Source: Cyclobacteriaceae bacterium
Lineage (GTDB): Bacteria; Bacteroidota; Bacteroidia; Cytophagales; Cyclobacteriaceae
Length of the DNA: 64,000 nucleotides
Assembly: GCA_022841475.1 (NCBI GenBank)
Contig: JALHRJ010000008.1
Span: 1 to 64,000, forward strand
Direction of reading: 5' to 3'
How positions within the stretch are numbered: the first letter of the stretch is position 1; each line of letters opens with the position of its first letter. A program made the position numbers and the translations under genes. A model generated the notes under the pieces. It was not told where the DNA came from. It worked only from the letters and a program-made list of their open reading frames with translations, and did no database searches. Below are positions 44,886 through 55,235 of this stretch, in pieces.

Positions 44886-47693
44886 ATGGTGAAGCTATGG
44901 TTACTCTTGATTTTGATGGGGATCAGTTCTATGTCGATGGCCCAGTCGGTTGCGTTAAATCCTACAATAACTCCTTCGTTGTTTCAGCACAACAGCCAGA
45001 TAACGGTTACGTACGATGTAACCGGCACATCTCTGGCCAACCTATCGAATGCATGGATTTGGGTTTGGATTCCCGGCAAGAGTATAGATGCCAAGTATAA
45101 TGTTAATCCAGCTACGGCCGCAGCCGATCCCGCTAAATTTACAAAGTCAGTTTCCGGTGGTATTACCAAGTTCTCCATTACCTTCAAACCATCCGATTTC
45201 TTTTCATCAGATATCGGTTCAGAAGTTCAATTGGGAATGTTATTGAAAGCAAACGACTGGCCCAATGGACAAACTACTGACTATCTAGTCAATTTTGGTT
45301 TTAAGATTTCATTGGTAGCACCAACCGTGTTTCCGGTAGCCACGCAAGAAGGAAATATAATTAATATCAATGCGACAGCTCCGGCTTCTGCTAATTTCCA
45401 ACTGTTCGTAAACGATGTGCTCACAAATTCTCAAAGTGCAATTATGAATTATGCCTACGCGTATGCAGTGCCCGCAACACCGCTTGATGCTTCTATAAAA
45501 ATTGTAGCCACCGCAGTCACCGGTGGAGCCACCAGCGAAGTATCCTTTCAATACGTGGTTAAGCAAAACAGCCCAGTTGTTTCAAGGCCTGCAGGAATTA
45601 TAGCGGGTATCAATTACAACGAGGATCCGACCAAAGTTACCTTATGTCTTTGGGCTCCTGATAAAACCTCGGTGTATACATTGGGTGATTTCAGTAACTG
45701 GGATGTGAAGTCTGAAAACCTGATGAACAGAGATGGGGAATATTTCTGGAAAGAACTTACCGGATTAACACCCGGACAGGAATATGGATTTCAATATTGG
45801 CTGGAAGGAACTTTGCGAATAGCTGAACCCTTTGCGGATAAGATTCTTGACCCAGACGACCAATACATACCAGCGGCATCTTATCCAAATCTGAAACCAT
45901 ATCCTGCTAAGGCCTTATCATCAAATTGGTACGAGAATAGGGTAGCGGTGTTCCAAACCGATCAGCCAGAGTATGAGTGGCAGGTGTCTAATTTTGTGAA
46001 GCCAAAAAAAGAAAGCCTGGTAGTATATGAATTGCTGTTACGCGATTATTTTGATCCTGGCAATCGCAATTATCAAAATCTGATCGACACACTTTCTTAT
46101 CTGAAAAGACTGGGTGTTAACGCCATTGAGTTAATGCCGGTGATGGAGTTTAATGGTAACGAGAGTTGGGGCTACAACCCCACCTTTATGTTTGCACCTG
46201 ATAAATTTTATGGTACAAAAAATAAACTCAAGGAGTTTATTGATAAGTGTCATCAACATGGCATTGCGGTAATATTCGATATCGCCATGAATCATCAGGA
46301 CATTCCCAATTCCTTTGCGATGCAGGATTTCAATTTTTCCACGTTCAAACCAAATCCAACAAACCGATGGTTTAATGTAAATCCTACACATCCGTTTAAT
46401 GTGTTTAATGATATGAACCATGAAAGTTTATATACCAGGCAATACCTGGACACAGTAAACTACTATTGGTTAAACGAGTACAAAATAGATGGGTATCGGT
46501 TTGATTTAACCAAAGGGTTTACCCAAACCAATAACCCTAATAATGTCGATGCCTGGTCGGCTTATGATGCCAGCCGGATTGCATTGTTGAAACGCATGTC
46601 GGATAAAATCTGGGCGCATTCACCCAATGCCTATGTAATTTTTGAACACCTGGGTGTAAACCCGGAAGAGAAGGAGTTGGCGGAGTATCGTGCTGATGAG
46701 GGCAAGGGAATTCTGTTTTGGGGAAAAATGACCGATGAGTATAATCAGAATACAATGGGATATGTGTCGGGGTCGGATATTACCAGAGTATATCATGGCA
46801 CGCGGGGGTGGTCGGTACCAAACCTGATTGGGTATATGGAAAGTCATGATGAAGAGCGATTGATGTATAAAAATCTTCAGTTTGGAAATTCAGCTACCGG
46901 CTACAATGTAAAAGATCTTGCAACAGCCTTGAAGCGAATGGAGACTGCATCTGTTATGTTTTTCACCATCCCGGGACCTAAAATGTTATGGCAGTTTGGT
47001 GAACTCGGTTTTGATTATAGTATCAACCGATGTGACAACGGAACCATAAACAATGATTGTCGCCTTTCCATTAAACCTGCGGTGTGGGACTATCAGGATG
47101 AAGGGCCGCGCAGAAAATTGTACAAACTCACGGCCGACCTGATTAAACTGAAAAAAGAAGCTAATGTATTTCAGGATGGTGTTGCCACGTTTGCCAGCGA
47201 CAATTTGATCAAGGCTGTCGTAATTAAAAATAAAAATTACACCGTCACTCCGGCTGACGCTACTGAGATGAGTGCCGTTGTTGTTGCTAACTTTGATCTG
47301 GGCACCAAGAGTTACGCGCTCAGTTTTCCGCACACAGGTACCTGGTACGAATATTATTCCCGTACTTCTATTGAAGTGACAAGTCCCGCGGTTAGCGTTA
47401 CACTGCTGGCTGGTGAGTTCAAAATGTTTACGAATGTGACGCTGGCAAGCTCGTTGATTACAACGGTTAATGAAAGTGCTTCGTTCAGTGTATACCCAAA
47501 CCCGGTGGGTGACTATATAGAAAGTGGCGAAGCGCTGGATCAGCTTTCGTTGGTCAGCGTAACAGGGATAAAATATTCCCTCAGCAGATTGAATTTATTC
47601 CAATGGGATGTTTCATCAATCCCAGCAGGATTGTATATCGCTGTTTCGGCAAAGGATGGAAAAGTATCGAAGAGTAAAATTCTGAAGCGCTAA
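44886..47693 (+). CDS. secreted GH13 alpha-amylase-type enzyme with T9SS tail
   Basis: A 935-residue secreted glycosidase. Signal peptide to SMAQ (about 20), an N-terminal beta domain (about 25-215), a CBM48-like starch-binding domain (about 235-330, CLWAPDKTSVYTLGDFSNWD), then a GH13 catalytic barrel with nucleophile Asp540 in YRFDL, acid/base Glu587 in IFEHL and Asp655 in ESHDEERL. Residues 870-935 are a T9SS type-A sorting domain (YPNPVGDYI ... KILKR). It should degrade alpha-glucans outside the cell. No carbohydrate-uptake genes are adjacent. Confidence 0.92.
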   Translation: MVKLWLLLILMGISSMSMAQSVALNPTITPSLFQHNSQITVTYDVTGTSLANLSNAWIWVWIPGKSIDAKYNVNPATAAADPAKFTKSVSGGITKFSITFKPSDFFSSDIGSEVQLGMLLKANDWPNGQTTDYLVNFGFKISLVAPTVFPVATQEGNIININATAPASANFQLFVNDVLTNSQSAIMNYAYAYAVPATPLDASIKIVATAVTGGATSEVSFQYVVKQNSPVVSRPAGIIAGINYNEDPTKVTLCLWAPDKTSVYTLGDFSNWDVKSENLMNRDGEYFWKELTGLTPGQEYGFQYWLEGTLRIAEPFADKILDPDDQYIPAASYPNLKPYPAKALSSNWYENRVAVFQTDQPEYEWQVSNFVKPKKESLVVYELLLRDYFDPGNRNYQNLIDTLSYLKRLGVNAIELMPVMEFNGNESWGYNPTFMFAPDKFYGTKNKLKEFIDKCHQHGIAVIFDIAMNHQDIPNSFAMQDFNFSTFKPNPTNRWFNVNPTHPFNVFNDMNHESLYTRQYLDTVNYYWLNEYKIDGYRFDLTKGFTQTNNPNNVDAWSAYDASRIALLKRMSDKIWAHSPNAYVIFEHLGVNPEEKELAEYRADEGKGILFWGKMTDEYNQNTMGYVSGSDITRVYHGTRGWSVPNLIGYMESHDEERLMYKNLQFGNSATGYNVKDLATALKRMETASVMFFTIPGPKMLWQFGELGFDYSINRCDNGTINNDCRLSIKPAVWDYQDEGPRRKLYKLTADLIKLKKEANVFQDGVATFASDNLIKAVVIKNKNYTVTPADATEMSAVVVANFDLGTKSYALSFPHTGTWYEYYSRTSIEVTSPAVSVTLLAGEFKMFTNVTLASSLITTVNESASFSVYPNPVGDYIESGEALDQLSLVSVTGIKYSLSRLNLFQWDVSSIPAGLYIAVSAKDGKVSKSKILKR

Positions 47694-47757
47694 AATATTG
47701 TTGTTGTAATTTTCGGCCTGTTTCTTTATAATCTTCGATATTAAACTATTTTTTTTA

Positions 47758-48489
47758 TCAGTCCGGATCATTTCCTACAGCGGCTAATCTTTTTATAACA
47801 AGTGCCTGTTCACCAGGAATGGTATCCGAAACGGAATAGGCTAATCCCTTTAGATAGATGCCTTCATATTTTTCTCTGGCCAACCGGTTATACAGTTCCC
47901 TAAGTTGATCATATTCTCCTAAATCCGTTACTCGCCAGCGTTCGCGCGTATTTCGCTCGAAAAAACTTACGGAGTCATTTTCTAAAGTCAGGTATCCTTC
48001 CACTGTAAACTGCTTAGATCTTTTATGTAGAGTATACCGTCTGTCTGTGGTAAGTGGTTTAAAGGAATCGTCACTGGGGAGTAATTCACTTTCTCCGCGT
48101 GTTAAAAAAAACATTTCTTCTGGCATGTCTTGTGATTTTTGATACCGCAAGGCCACACTATATTCATACCGACCTAAATCACGCAAGCAAATTCCTACTT
48201 CTTTATTATTTGATCCATAAAATGTGGAATATCGACCGTGGCTTGTTGTACCATGCGATAAAGAATCTGACCTAAATGACTCCCGGAGTACGTAATAGGA
48301 ATCCATCCCCAAGGGGCCAGTCTTTAAGGACAATTCAAAATGAATAGTTCCTCCCTTTGTTAACCATCGTCCTTCATAGGTAGCCCATTCATCTTCAACG
48401 ATGTTTAAAATGGGAAACAGGATTGTCTTCTCTTGCTCGGTGGACACACATGCAGACATGACCAGGAGTAAACAGAAAAATTTTCTCAT
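47758..48489 (-). CDS. lipoprotein, NlpE/lipocalin-like hypothetical
   Basis: A 243-residue lipoprotein with a short signal ending at the lipobox VMSAC (Cys14). The mature part is beta-rich, with EGRWLTKGGTIHFELSLKTG (about 40-59) and a C-terminal half ending in EGIYLKGLAYSV, resembling copper-resistance NlpE-like or META-type domains. Function unknown. It is 16 bases downstream of the nitrilase gene on the same strand and may be cotranscribed. Confidence 0.72.
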   Translation of the reverse strand: MRKFFCLLLVMSACVSTEQEKTILFPILNIVEDEWATYEGRWLTKGGTIHFELSLKTGPLGMDSYYVLRESFRSDSLSHGTTSHGRYSTFYGSNNKEVGICLRDLGRYEYSVALRYQKSQDMPEEMFFLTRGESELLPSDDSFKPLTTDRRYTLHKRSKQFTVEGYLTLENDSVSFFERNTRERWRVTDLGEYDQLRELYNRLAREKYEGIYLKGLAYSVSDTIPGEQALVIKRLAAVGNDPD

Positions 48490-48504
48490 TTTTGATTAAT
48501 TAGT

Positions 48505-49425
48505 TCAAGACATTTTCTTAACCCGCAACTCAAACACATCCGGCCGTGCATAGTGCCCAATCGGATCAAAGTCCATTTTTGCTTTGATGATTTCACGGTG
48601 ATCAATTTCAGCTGTTAAGATTCCCTCCTGATCATACAGTGGTCCTGCCAGTTGCTTCCCTAACGGAGAGATGATGCAACTACCACCACTGCTGGGTAGA
48701 GAAGGATGTGTTGTTGACAGCGTAGATTTCAATTCTAGCGGATAATGTTCCTGCGTGAGGTATTGATTGCAACCTAATACAAAGCACCGGCCTTCACAGG
48801 CGATATGTTCGAGTGATGATTGCCACGTGCCGCGACAATCTGCAGTAGGAGCGAGGTAAATTTCAATACCTTGCTGATAAAGGGCCGTGCGCGCAAGGGG
48901 CATATAATTTTCCCAACAAATTAGTCCGCCTACCTTGCCAAGGTTGGTGTCCAACACATTCAGGTCACTGCCATCGCCTTCACCCCAGAGAATACGTTCG
49001 GCCGCAGTGGGTTTTAGTTTCCGATGCTTGTGCACGAGTTGTCCTGCGGGTGAAAAATAAAGTAATGTGCAATACAGTGTGTCGCTGATATTATCTTTCT
49101 CGGTAACGCCTACCACCAGCCAGGCGTTCGCTTGTTTAGCAGAGCGTGCAAGTAGTTCAGTTTCTGGTCCGGGCACAAGTACAGAGTTTTCCCAATAGCG
49201 CAGAAACATTTCTCTGCCTTCGGGTGTACGGCCTCCCACCGTGGTGCCAAAGATTAATCCACGCGGATAGCCGGGAATAAAAACTTCAGGAAATAAAATG
49301 AGTGAAGCTTTTTCCCTAGCGGCTTGTGTTGTCAAACTTTGAATCTTATCAACCGTTTGAGCTTTGTTAAAGAAAACAGGTGCTGCCTGTACTACCGCAG
49401 CGATAAAAGGATTGGGAGTTTCCAT
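48505..49425 (-). CDS. nitrilase-family carbon-nitrogen hydrolase
   Basis: A 306-residue cytoplasmic C-N hydrolase of the nitrilase type. The catalytic triad is Glu47 in LFPEVFIPGYP, Lys136 in HRKLKPT and Cys169 in GLICWENYMPL. The CWENYMPL context is that of true nitrilases (branch 1), which turn nitriles into acids; an amidase activity cannot be excluded. Length is normal. It lies with a lipoprotein gene downstream and an ion channel gene upstream, with nine- and sixteen-base gaps. Confidence 0.9.
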   Translation of the reverse strand: METPNPFIAAVVQAAPVFFNKAQTVDKIQSLTTQAAREKASLILFPEVFIPGYPRGLIFGTTVGGRTPEGREMFLRYWENSVLVPGPETELLARSAKQANAWLVVGVTEKDNISDTLYCTLLYFSPAGQLVHKHRKLKPTAAERILWGEGDGSDLNVLDTNLGKVGGLICWENYMPLARTALYQQGIEIYLAPTADCRGTWQSSLEHIACEGRCFVLGCNQYLTQEHYPLELKSTLSTTHPSLPSSGGSCIISPLGKQLAGPLYDQEGILTAEIDHREIIKAKMDFDPIGHYARPDVFELRVKKMS

Positions 49426-49433
49426 TCAGGAAT

Positions 49434-50264
49434 TTAATTAAGTTTTCCACTACAATACTTACAAAATTTAGCATCCACATCATGGCCTTCTTTCAGGCAA
49501 TGCGGGCAGACTTGTGTAGTAATTTTTGAGGAATGTTTAAGATGCATCATTTCTGCAGAAACAATTCCGGTGGGCACGGCAATAATTCCATAGCCCATTA
49601 TCATAATCATGGAGGCGAGAGTTTGTCCCGCAGGAGTTTGGGGTGCAAGGTCGCCATAGCCTACCGTGGTCATCGTTACGATAGCCCAATAGATACTTGT
49701 AGGTATGCTGGTAAATCCATGTTCGGGTCCTTCTATGAGATACATGAGGGTGCCGGCAACAATCACAGAGGTAGAAATCGTCATCATGAACACAATAATT
49801 TTATACTTACTGGAGCGAAGGGCGATCATTAGATTCTGACTTTCTCCAACAAACCGAACCATTTTCAAGATTCTGAAAATTCGTAGTAACCGAATACTAC
49901 GAATGACAAGAAGGGATTGCGAGCCCGGAATAAAAAATGCCAGGTAGGTGGGTAAAATAGACAGCAGGTCGATGATGCCGAAGAAGCTCAGTACATATTT
50001 GCGCCTTTCCGAAACAACATAAATGCGGGCGATATATTCGAGTGAAAAAATGATGGTGAAGAACCACTCCGCACGGATCAGCCAAACATGAATCTGTTCT
50101 CTGACAGAATCCACGCTTTCCAGCATCACCACCAAAACGCTTAACAGAATGCAAACAAGAACAATGATATCAAACAGGCGGCCTTTTGGGGTATCGGCCT
50201 CAAAGATTATTTCATACCATTTCAGTCGCCAACCTGATAAATTTTGCTTTGATTTCATGCACAC
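49434..50264 (-). CDS. voltage-gated K+ channel-like protein with zinc-ribbon tail
   Basis: A 276-residue ion channel of the voltage-gated potassium family. Residues 20-160 hold S1-S4, the S4 being RSIRLLRIFRILKMVRF (arginine every third residue). The pore helix and the filter TMTTVGYGD (about 194-202) follow, then S6. The C-terminal 30 residues contain two CxxC motifs (CPHCLKEGHDVDAKFCKYCSGK), a zinc-ribbon, unusual for a channel. It may gate by metal or redox state; this is inference. The gene is three genes of a minus-strand unit with nitrilase. Confidence 0.88.
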   Translation of the reverse strand: MCMKSKQNLSGWRLKWYEIIFEADTPKGRLFDIIVLVCILLSVLVVMLESVDSVREQIHVWLIRAEWFFTIIFSLEYIARIYVVSERRKYVLSFFGIIDLLSILPTYLAFFIPGSQSLLVIRSIRLLRIFRILKMVRFVGESQNLMIALRSSKYKIIVFMMTISTSVIVAGTLMYLIEGPEHGFTSIPTSIYWAIVTMTTVGYGDLAPQTPAGQTLASMIMIMGYGIIAVPTGIVSAEMMHLKHSSKITTQVCPHCLKEGHDVDAKFCKYCSGKLN

Positions 50265-50361
50265 CCTTAGATGAATTAAAATTAACGAATCATTCTGGAT
50301 TTAAATGAATTCTGGTGTTGAGGTTAGTCTTCATAGTATAAACTATTTGTACCTTGAGCCA

Positions 50362-50835
50362 ATGAAAACAGCCTCGCTCCATGAGATTAAAACCGAATTA
50401 CATAGCCTCGACCCGGAGACACTGGCAGGTTTGTGTTTACGGCTAGCGAAGTATAAAAAGGAAAACAAAGAGTTGTTGACGTACTTGCTTTTTGAAGCGC
50501 ATAACGAGCAGAGTTATGTAGAAGGTGTGAAAGCAGAGGTAGATGAACTTTTTACTACTCTTCCGCCTCAAAATCTCTATCTTATAAAAAAAGTATTGCG
50601 AAAAATTCTTCGCTTTGTAAATAGGCAAGTGAAGTATTCAGGAATAAAGCAGACCGAAATTGAGCTACGGATTTATTTCTGTTCGAAGGTTAACGAAGCC
50701 CACATTCCACTTACCACTGGTACTGTGCTGTTTAATCTTTATCAGCAACAGCTTGCCAAGATAAGAGCTACGTTGGTTAAATTGCCTGAAGATCTGCAAT
50801 TTGATTATGAGCAGGATCTAGAAAAGATATCATGA
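50362..50835 (+). CDS. hypothetical helical protein
   Basis: A 157-residue soluble, helical protein from the ATG at 50362 (an open frame continues upstream to 50305, but MKTASLHEI is the more likely start). The sequence has many Leu and Lys ([20 protein letters not shown]), typical of helical repeats, and a central [18 protein letters not shown] part. I do not recognise a family. Its stop overlaps the VF530 start (ATGA), so it is coupled to that small DNA-binding-like gene. Confidence 0.65.
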   Translation: MKTASLHEIKTELHSLDPETLAGLCLRLAKYKKENKELLTYLLFEAHNEQSYVEGVKAEVDELFTTLPPQNLYLIKKVLRKILRFVNRQVKYSGIKQTEIELRIYFCSKVNEAHIPLTTGTVLFNLYQQQLAKIRATLVKLPEDLQFDYEQDLEKIS

Positions 50836-51050
50836 AAGAAAGTCAACCGAACAACCCACTGCACGGAATTACGCTTGAAACCATAGTAACTCAGCTGGCC
50901 GACCGCTATGGTTGGGAAGAGCTAGGTGAACGGATTCCAATCAATTGTTTCCTCAATAATCCCAGTATTAAATCAACGCTTACTTTTTTAAGAAAAACAC
51001 CCTGGGCCCGCAAGAAGGTGGAGGACTTATATCTGGAGAGTCTGGAATGA
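50832..51050 (+). CDS. VF530-family (DUF2132) small DNA-binding protein
   Basis: A 72-residue protein of the VF530/DUF2132 family, known for its signature PLHGITLE (9-16) and for [19 protein letters not shown] near the end. The compact helical fold is believed to bind DNA. The gene overlaps the preceding one by four bases, so both are translated together. Length is standard. Confidence 0.88.
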   Translation: MKESQPNNPLHGITLETIVTQLADRYGWEELGERIPINCFLNNPSIKSTLTFLRKTPWARKKVEDLYLESLE

Positions 51051-51056
51051 TGTGAA

Positions 51057-53312
51057 TCATCGAATGAGATGGACCCAGCCATTTACAACTCCGGACTTGT
51101 TGTTTTTGCCAATAAATCTAATTCGATAATAGTACACTCCTGCTTGGGTGCTTCCACCATTCCAACCTGCAGGTACATCACCCGACCGAAAAATTTCCAT
51201 TCCCCATCGGTCAACAACCTGGATTTCTGCTATCAAAACATCGTCATATCTTTTTGGCGTAAACATCGGATTATAAGCGTCCCCATCAGGTGTAAACACA
51301 TTGGGCATTTCTATAACCGCATCGGGATATTCTTTAACAAACAAATCCACGACTTCCGACATCTTACTTTCACAATCATCTAGAATTAGCTTTACAGAAT
51401 ACAAACCTGAAACAAGAGGTTTGTAGGTTGATTGAGTTGCTCCGGCTATTGGTGAGTCATTTAAAAACCATTGGTTGCCTTCTGGTGAATCAGAGACCAG
51501 CGTAGAGTCGTTGGGTGCATTGCCGATTACGGAAATGTTAGGTCGTGGTGGTTCGATACAAGAAACCCACACTCCATGGGCTTCGGTACCAGCAAACAAA
51601 TGGTTTCGATAAATCAGCAAGGATTCAATTCCTGATGGAGAACTTAACAGAGGAAGTTGTTCATTGTAGAACGGACTCCAATCAAAGCCATTGGTTGAAG
51701 TAAAAATACCTTTGTTACCGGCAACAAAAATATTTTGCTGGTCCGTAGCAAATGAAGTAGTGAGCGTTGCATCGCTAAAACCTTTAGAAACACTCTGCCA
51801 GGGTAAGGTTATTGCTTCCCTAAAATAGATGGGAGCTGCGTTTTCTGCGCTTACTAATGTGAGACCTTGAAAGGTTGTTAAGGAAGTGGGTCGGGCTGAT
51901 GGTGGGATGCCTTCATTGATATAATTCCATGACTGCCCATTATTTACGGAAAAACTTACACCATAATCCGGAGAAATTATAAAAAGTGTATCTCCTTGAT
52001 CAAATAACTTTTGCTTTTGTACTGACTGTGGTGAGTTGGTGAGCCGCAACCAGGTTCGGCCTATATCGGAAGAAATAAATATGCCACTTGCGCCACCTGC
52101 GACTAATTGATTTCTATGTTTAACAAAGCTGGTAATTCGTGCAATGCCAGTCGCCAATGACCACGACCCTCCCTCATTGTCTGACCGGTAGATTCCATAA
52201 TTCAAGAGTGCTACAAGCAATGTATTATCAAAATATCCGATCGTTGTAATCTGATCTAACGGCAAGCCCTTTGAGATTGAAGCCCAGGTTTTACCCGTAT
52301 TGTTGGAACGTAATACATCGCCTGTCCTGGTGGCACAAAAAATATTATTGCTAGAAGATGCAAATCCAACAATACGTGAGTTGGTGAGTTTGTTGTAATT
52401 ACTGCGAGTCCATGGAAATGAATTTTGCGATCTGTAAATTCCATATTGATTTCCTGCAATCAAGGTTGCACCGCTGATGATTAAATCGCGGGCTCCGGGA
52501 AGATTTCTAACCTGCTCCCAGATTTTTCCCTGATTCTCAGAGTAATACGCCCGAAATTCATAAGCTGCGTAAAGAATATTGTTAAACTCAACCAACTTGA
52601 AACTTCCACCTTCCAGCTGTGCCAAAGACCAGTTTAATCCAAGATTATCAGAAAAAAAAGTTACGCCAGACCGGGCATTGGCAATAACATAGTTGTTGAC
52701 GGCTGAGATTGAATAAATAGAATTCTCAATTAAGCCTGTATTCCTCTCACTCCAATTCAATCCCTTATCCGTTGATAAATAGATACCGTTATTGGTTGCT
52801 GCAAATAAGTTTTCACCAGAGGCGGAAATCGAATTTATCAGGCCAAAACCAGTATTGATCGTTGTCCATGATGTATTTCCTTCAGTCAATGTAAAAAGTA
52901 AGCCGGTATTGGTTATTCCAAAAACCTGGTTTTTCACAACAGCTAAAGTGGTTAACGGATTTTCGGTAAGGCCTGCATGTAAAGTGGTCCATTCAGTGAA
53001 GGGTGCGGAAGTAGCAAACACACGATTACCTCCCTGTGTAGCAACGAATAGTTTACCGTTTTTCGAAATTGCTAATGAGTTAATAAACGTGTTATCTAAC
53101 CCGGCATTAAGTTGTTTCCAGGTAAATCCATTATCATTGGAATGGTAAACGCCACCCCATGTTCCGGCAAATACATTGCCGTTGTAGTTTGCCAGTGAAG
53201 TTATCGTGCCACCATAAATTCCGTTGTTCGATTCGACCCACTGTGCAACGGCTGAATGGCAGATGAAGGAGAGTAATAACCAAGATGACCAACTACACTT
53301 CATGATCGGCAA
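51057..53312 (-). CDS. secreted beta-propeller protein with T9SS type-B tail
   Basis: A 751-residue exported protein with a signal peptide (MPIMKCSWSSWLLLSFICHSAVAQ). Residues 25-570 form repeated propeller blades of the sialidase/photosystem-stability kind, with the recurring motif GIYRSDNEGGSW or like it about every 42 residues. Residues 585-660 form an Ig-like domain, and the last 90 residues are the gliding-motility-associated C-terminal domain (NVFTPDGDAYNPMF; VDRWGMEIFRS), which sends it through T9SS. Role: surface or secreted, of unknown binding partner. Confidence 0.9.
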   Translation of the reverse strand: MPIMKCSWSSWLLLSFICHSAVAQWVESNNGIYGGTITSLANYNGNVFAGTWGGVYHSNDNGFTWKQLNAGLDNTFINSLAISKNGKLFVATQGGNRVFATSAPFTEWTTLHAGLTENPLTTLAVVKNQVFGITNTGLLFTLTEGNTSWTTINTGFGLINSISASGENLFAATNNGIYLSTDKGLNWSERNTGLIENSIYSISAVNNYVIANARSGVTFFSDNLGLNWSLAQLEGGSFKLVEFNNILYAAYEFRAYYSENQGKIWEQVRNLPGARDLIISGATLIAGNQYGIYRSQNSFPWTRSNYNKLTNSRIVGFASSSNNIFCATRTGDVLRSNNTGKTWASISKGLPLDQITTIGYFDNTLLVALLNYGIYRSDNEGGSWSLATGIARITSFVKHRNQLVAGGASGIFISSDIGRTWLRLTNSPQSVQKQKLFDQGDTLFIISPDYGVSFSVNNGQSWNYINEGIPPSARPTSLTTFQGLTLVSAENAAPIYFREAITLPWQSVSKGFSDATLTTSFATDQQNIFVAGNKGIFTSTNGFDWSPFYNEQLPLLSSPSGIESLLIYRNHLFAGTEAHGVWVSCIEPPRPNISVIGNAPNDSTLVSDSPEGNQWFLNDSPIAGATQSTYKPLVSGLYSVKLILDDCESKMSEVVDLFVKEYPDAVIEMPNVFTPDGDAYNPMFTPKRYDDVLIAEIQVVDRWGMEIFRSGDVPAGWNGGSTQAGVYYYRIRFIGKNNKSGVVNGWVHLIR

Positions 53313-53516
53313 ACTATGTGCACAAATTTAACAAATCTAACGGCCGATTGGTTATAGCATTATTTTCTAACGAATGGAGGCAGATCACTTCTTTCTCGAT
53401 CATTACAATAAATACCTATCGCTTTCGACTTTGGTTAAAGTATCGAGCCATTTCCTCAATTAAGAACCATAGTTCGTATATTTAATCCCTTCAAATCATT
53501 AAACTAATTAACACAC

Positions 53517-54059
53517 ATGAAAAAGAAAATCTTTATCGGCCTGGGTCTGCTTCTCCTTGCTTTTGTTGGCTGGGTAGCCTACGGTTTGCTGTTTCCGAAA
53601 AGTCCGAAAGCAAGCGCTTCCTTTAATGAGGGTGATGTGAATATTGTTGTTTCCTATTCCCAACCTTTTAAACGTGGCAGAGTAATTTTTGGAGAGGCGT
53701 CAACAGGTGCGTTGCAACCCTACGGAAAATACTGGCGGCTTGGGGCTAACGCGCCAACTGAAATTACTTTCAATAAGAATGTCACTTTTGCAGGTAAACC
53801 TGTAAACGCGGGTACGTATCGCATGTATGCAGTGCCTGGCGCCCAGTCATTTCAGATTTCATTGAATAGTGAAATTGATTCTTTTTCAGGTGCGGGCGAG
53901 CCAGATTATTCATTGGATGTAGTGAAAGTTGAGATTCCGGTGGCTATTGTTTCAGAGACAGAACAATTCACTATCACTTTTGCGAAAGATGCTGACGTTA
54001 TTAATATGGATTTAGTCTGGGACAAAACACAGATCAGGGTTCCGATTACCATTCGATAG
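53517..54059 (+). CDS. DUF2911 membrane-anchored protein
   Basis: A 180-residue protein with an N-terminal signal-anchor (5-27) and the DUF2911 beta-sandwich, visible as KYWRLGANAPTEITFNKNVT (about 73-92) and NAGTYRMYAVPG. These proteins are common in Bacteroidota, with unknown function, often near peptidases or amidohydrolases. The amidohydrolase gene follows 12 bases later. Confidence 0.86.
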   Translation: MKKKIFIGLGLLLLAFVGWVAYGLLFPKSPKASASFNEGDVNIVVSYSQPFKRGRVIFGEASTGALQPYGKYWRLGANAPTEITFNKNVTFAGKPVNAGTYRMYAVPGAQSFQISLNSEIDSFSGAGEPDYSLDVVKVEIPVAIVSETEQFTITFAKDADVINMDLVWDKTQIRVPITIR

Positions 54060-54071
54060 AAATTTTAGCGA

Positions 54072-55217
54072 ATGGCATTTTCAAAAAGAAAGTGGATTCT
54101 CCTACCGCTGGGGGTGCTCTTATTCCTGAGCATCACCTATTGGGTCATTGGTAAAATTCAATATCGTCTCAATGTAATGGATGTGGAGGAGTATGAACCA
54201 ACCTCTACGTTAAGAGTACCTGAACAGAAACTCAAGCATGCTAAGTTTCCCTTCATTGATGTACACAATCATCAGTGGACCATGCCCGTACAGGATCTGG
54301 ATAAGCTGGTGGCCGAGATGGATTCGTTGAACATGGGCGTGATGGTAAATCTGAGTGGCTTTCGTGGAAAGTACCTGGAATGGTCACTCGACAATGTAAA
54401 TGAGAATCATCCTAACAGGTTTATTATTTTCTTAAACATAGACTTTGAAAAACTGGATGATGCAGGTTGGCCGCAAGATGCACTTACGTTGCTTGAAGAA
54501 GGCGTGAAGCAAGGCGTGAAAGGTCTGAAGGTGTACAAAGGGCTAGGATTGACAGATAAAGACAATGAAGGTAATCGCATTGCTATCGATGATACACGAC
54601 TCGATCCGATCTGGGCAAAATGCGGTGAGTTGGGGATTCCGATATTGATCCACTCGGGTGAGCCCAATTCATTCTGGAACCCTAAAGACAAACACAACGA
54701 ACGTTGGCTTGAGTTAAAGCAGGAGCCTGGCCGCTACCGCGATCCAGAAAAATATCCTTCGTTTGAAGAAGTAATGGCTGAGCAACATCGCGTATTTAGG
54801 AAACATCCGCAAACAAAATTCATCAATGCTCACCTCGGTTGGTTTGGTAATGATCTTGAGCGGTTAGGAAAATTGTTCGATGAACTACCGAATGTTTACA
54901 CCGAACTGGGCGCTGTATTGGCCGAACTTGGTCGCCAGCCAAAGTTCGCACGATCATGGATGATACAATATCAGGATCGGGTGATGTTTGGAAAGGACAC
55001 GTATAAGAAAGAAGAGTATTATACCTACTTCCGCGTGCTGGAAACGGGGGATGAATATTTTGATTATTATCGCAAACGTCATGCACACTGGAAAATGTAT
55101 GGGTTGGAGCTGCCTGATTCGGTGTTGCGGAAGGTGTATTTTGAAAATGCCTTGCGGGTGATACCGGACATTGACAAGGGCTTGTTTCAAGGCCAGATTA
55201 GTGAAATTATCGAATAA
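54072..55217 (+). CDS. membrane-anchored amidohydrolase-family protein
   Basis: A 381-residue protein of the amidohydrolase (Amidohydro_2) family, with an N-terminal membrane segment (7-30). The metal-site pattern begins DVHNHQW (about 64-70, HxH-like), followed by GVMVNLSG and HSGEPNSFWN (His near 195), then NAHLGWFG (about 255) and an FGKDTY aspartate near 300. It acts at the periplasmic side. The DUF2911 gene directly upstream may belong to the same function. The cassette B leader begins 18 bases downstream of its stop. Confidence 0.85.
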   Translation: MAFSKRKWILLPLGVLLFLSITYWVIGKIQYRLNVMDVEEYEPTSTLRVPEQKLKHAKFPFIDVHNHQWTMPVQDLDKLVAEMDSLNMGVMVNLSGFRGKYLEWSLDNVNENHPNRFIIFLNIDFEKLDDAGWPQDALTLLEEGVKQGVKGLKVYKGLGLTDKDNEGNRIAIDDTRLDPIWAKCGELGIPILIHSGEPNSFWNPKDKHNERWLELKQEPGRYRDPEKYPSFEEVMAEQHRVFRKHPQTKFINAHLGWFGNDLERLGKLFDELPNVYTELGAVLAELGRQPKFARSWMIQYQDRVMFGKDTYKKEEYYTYFRVLETGDEYFDYYRKRHAHWKMYGLELPDSVLRKVYFENALRVIPDIDKGLFQGQISEIIE

Positions 55218-55235
55218 AGTGGGTATTTTTAATTT

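Noticed and set aside
51057-53312. Repeat-rich region as DNA tandem repeats
   Set aside because: The periodicity is in the protein (propeller blades about 42 residues long) and is too diverged at the DNA level to be a tandem repeat.
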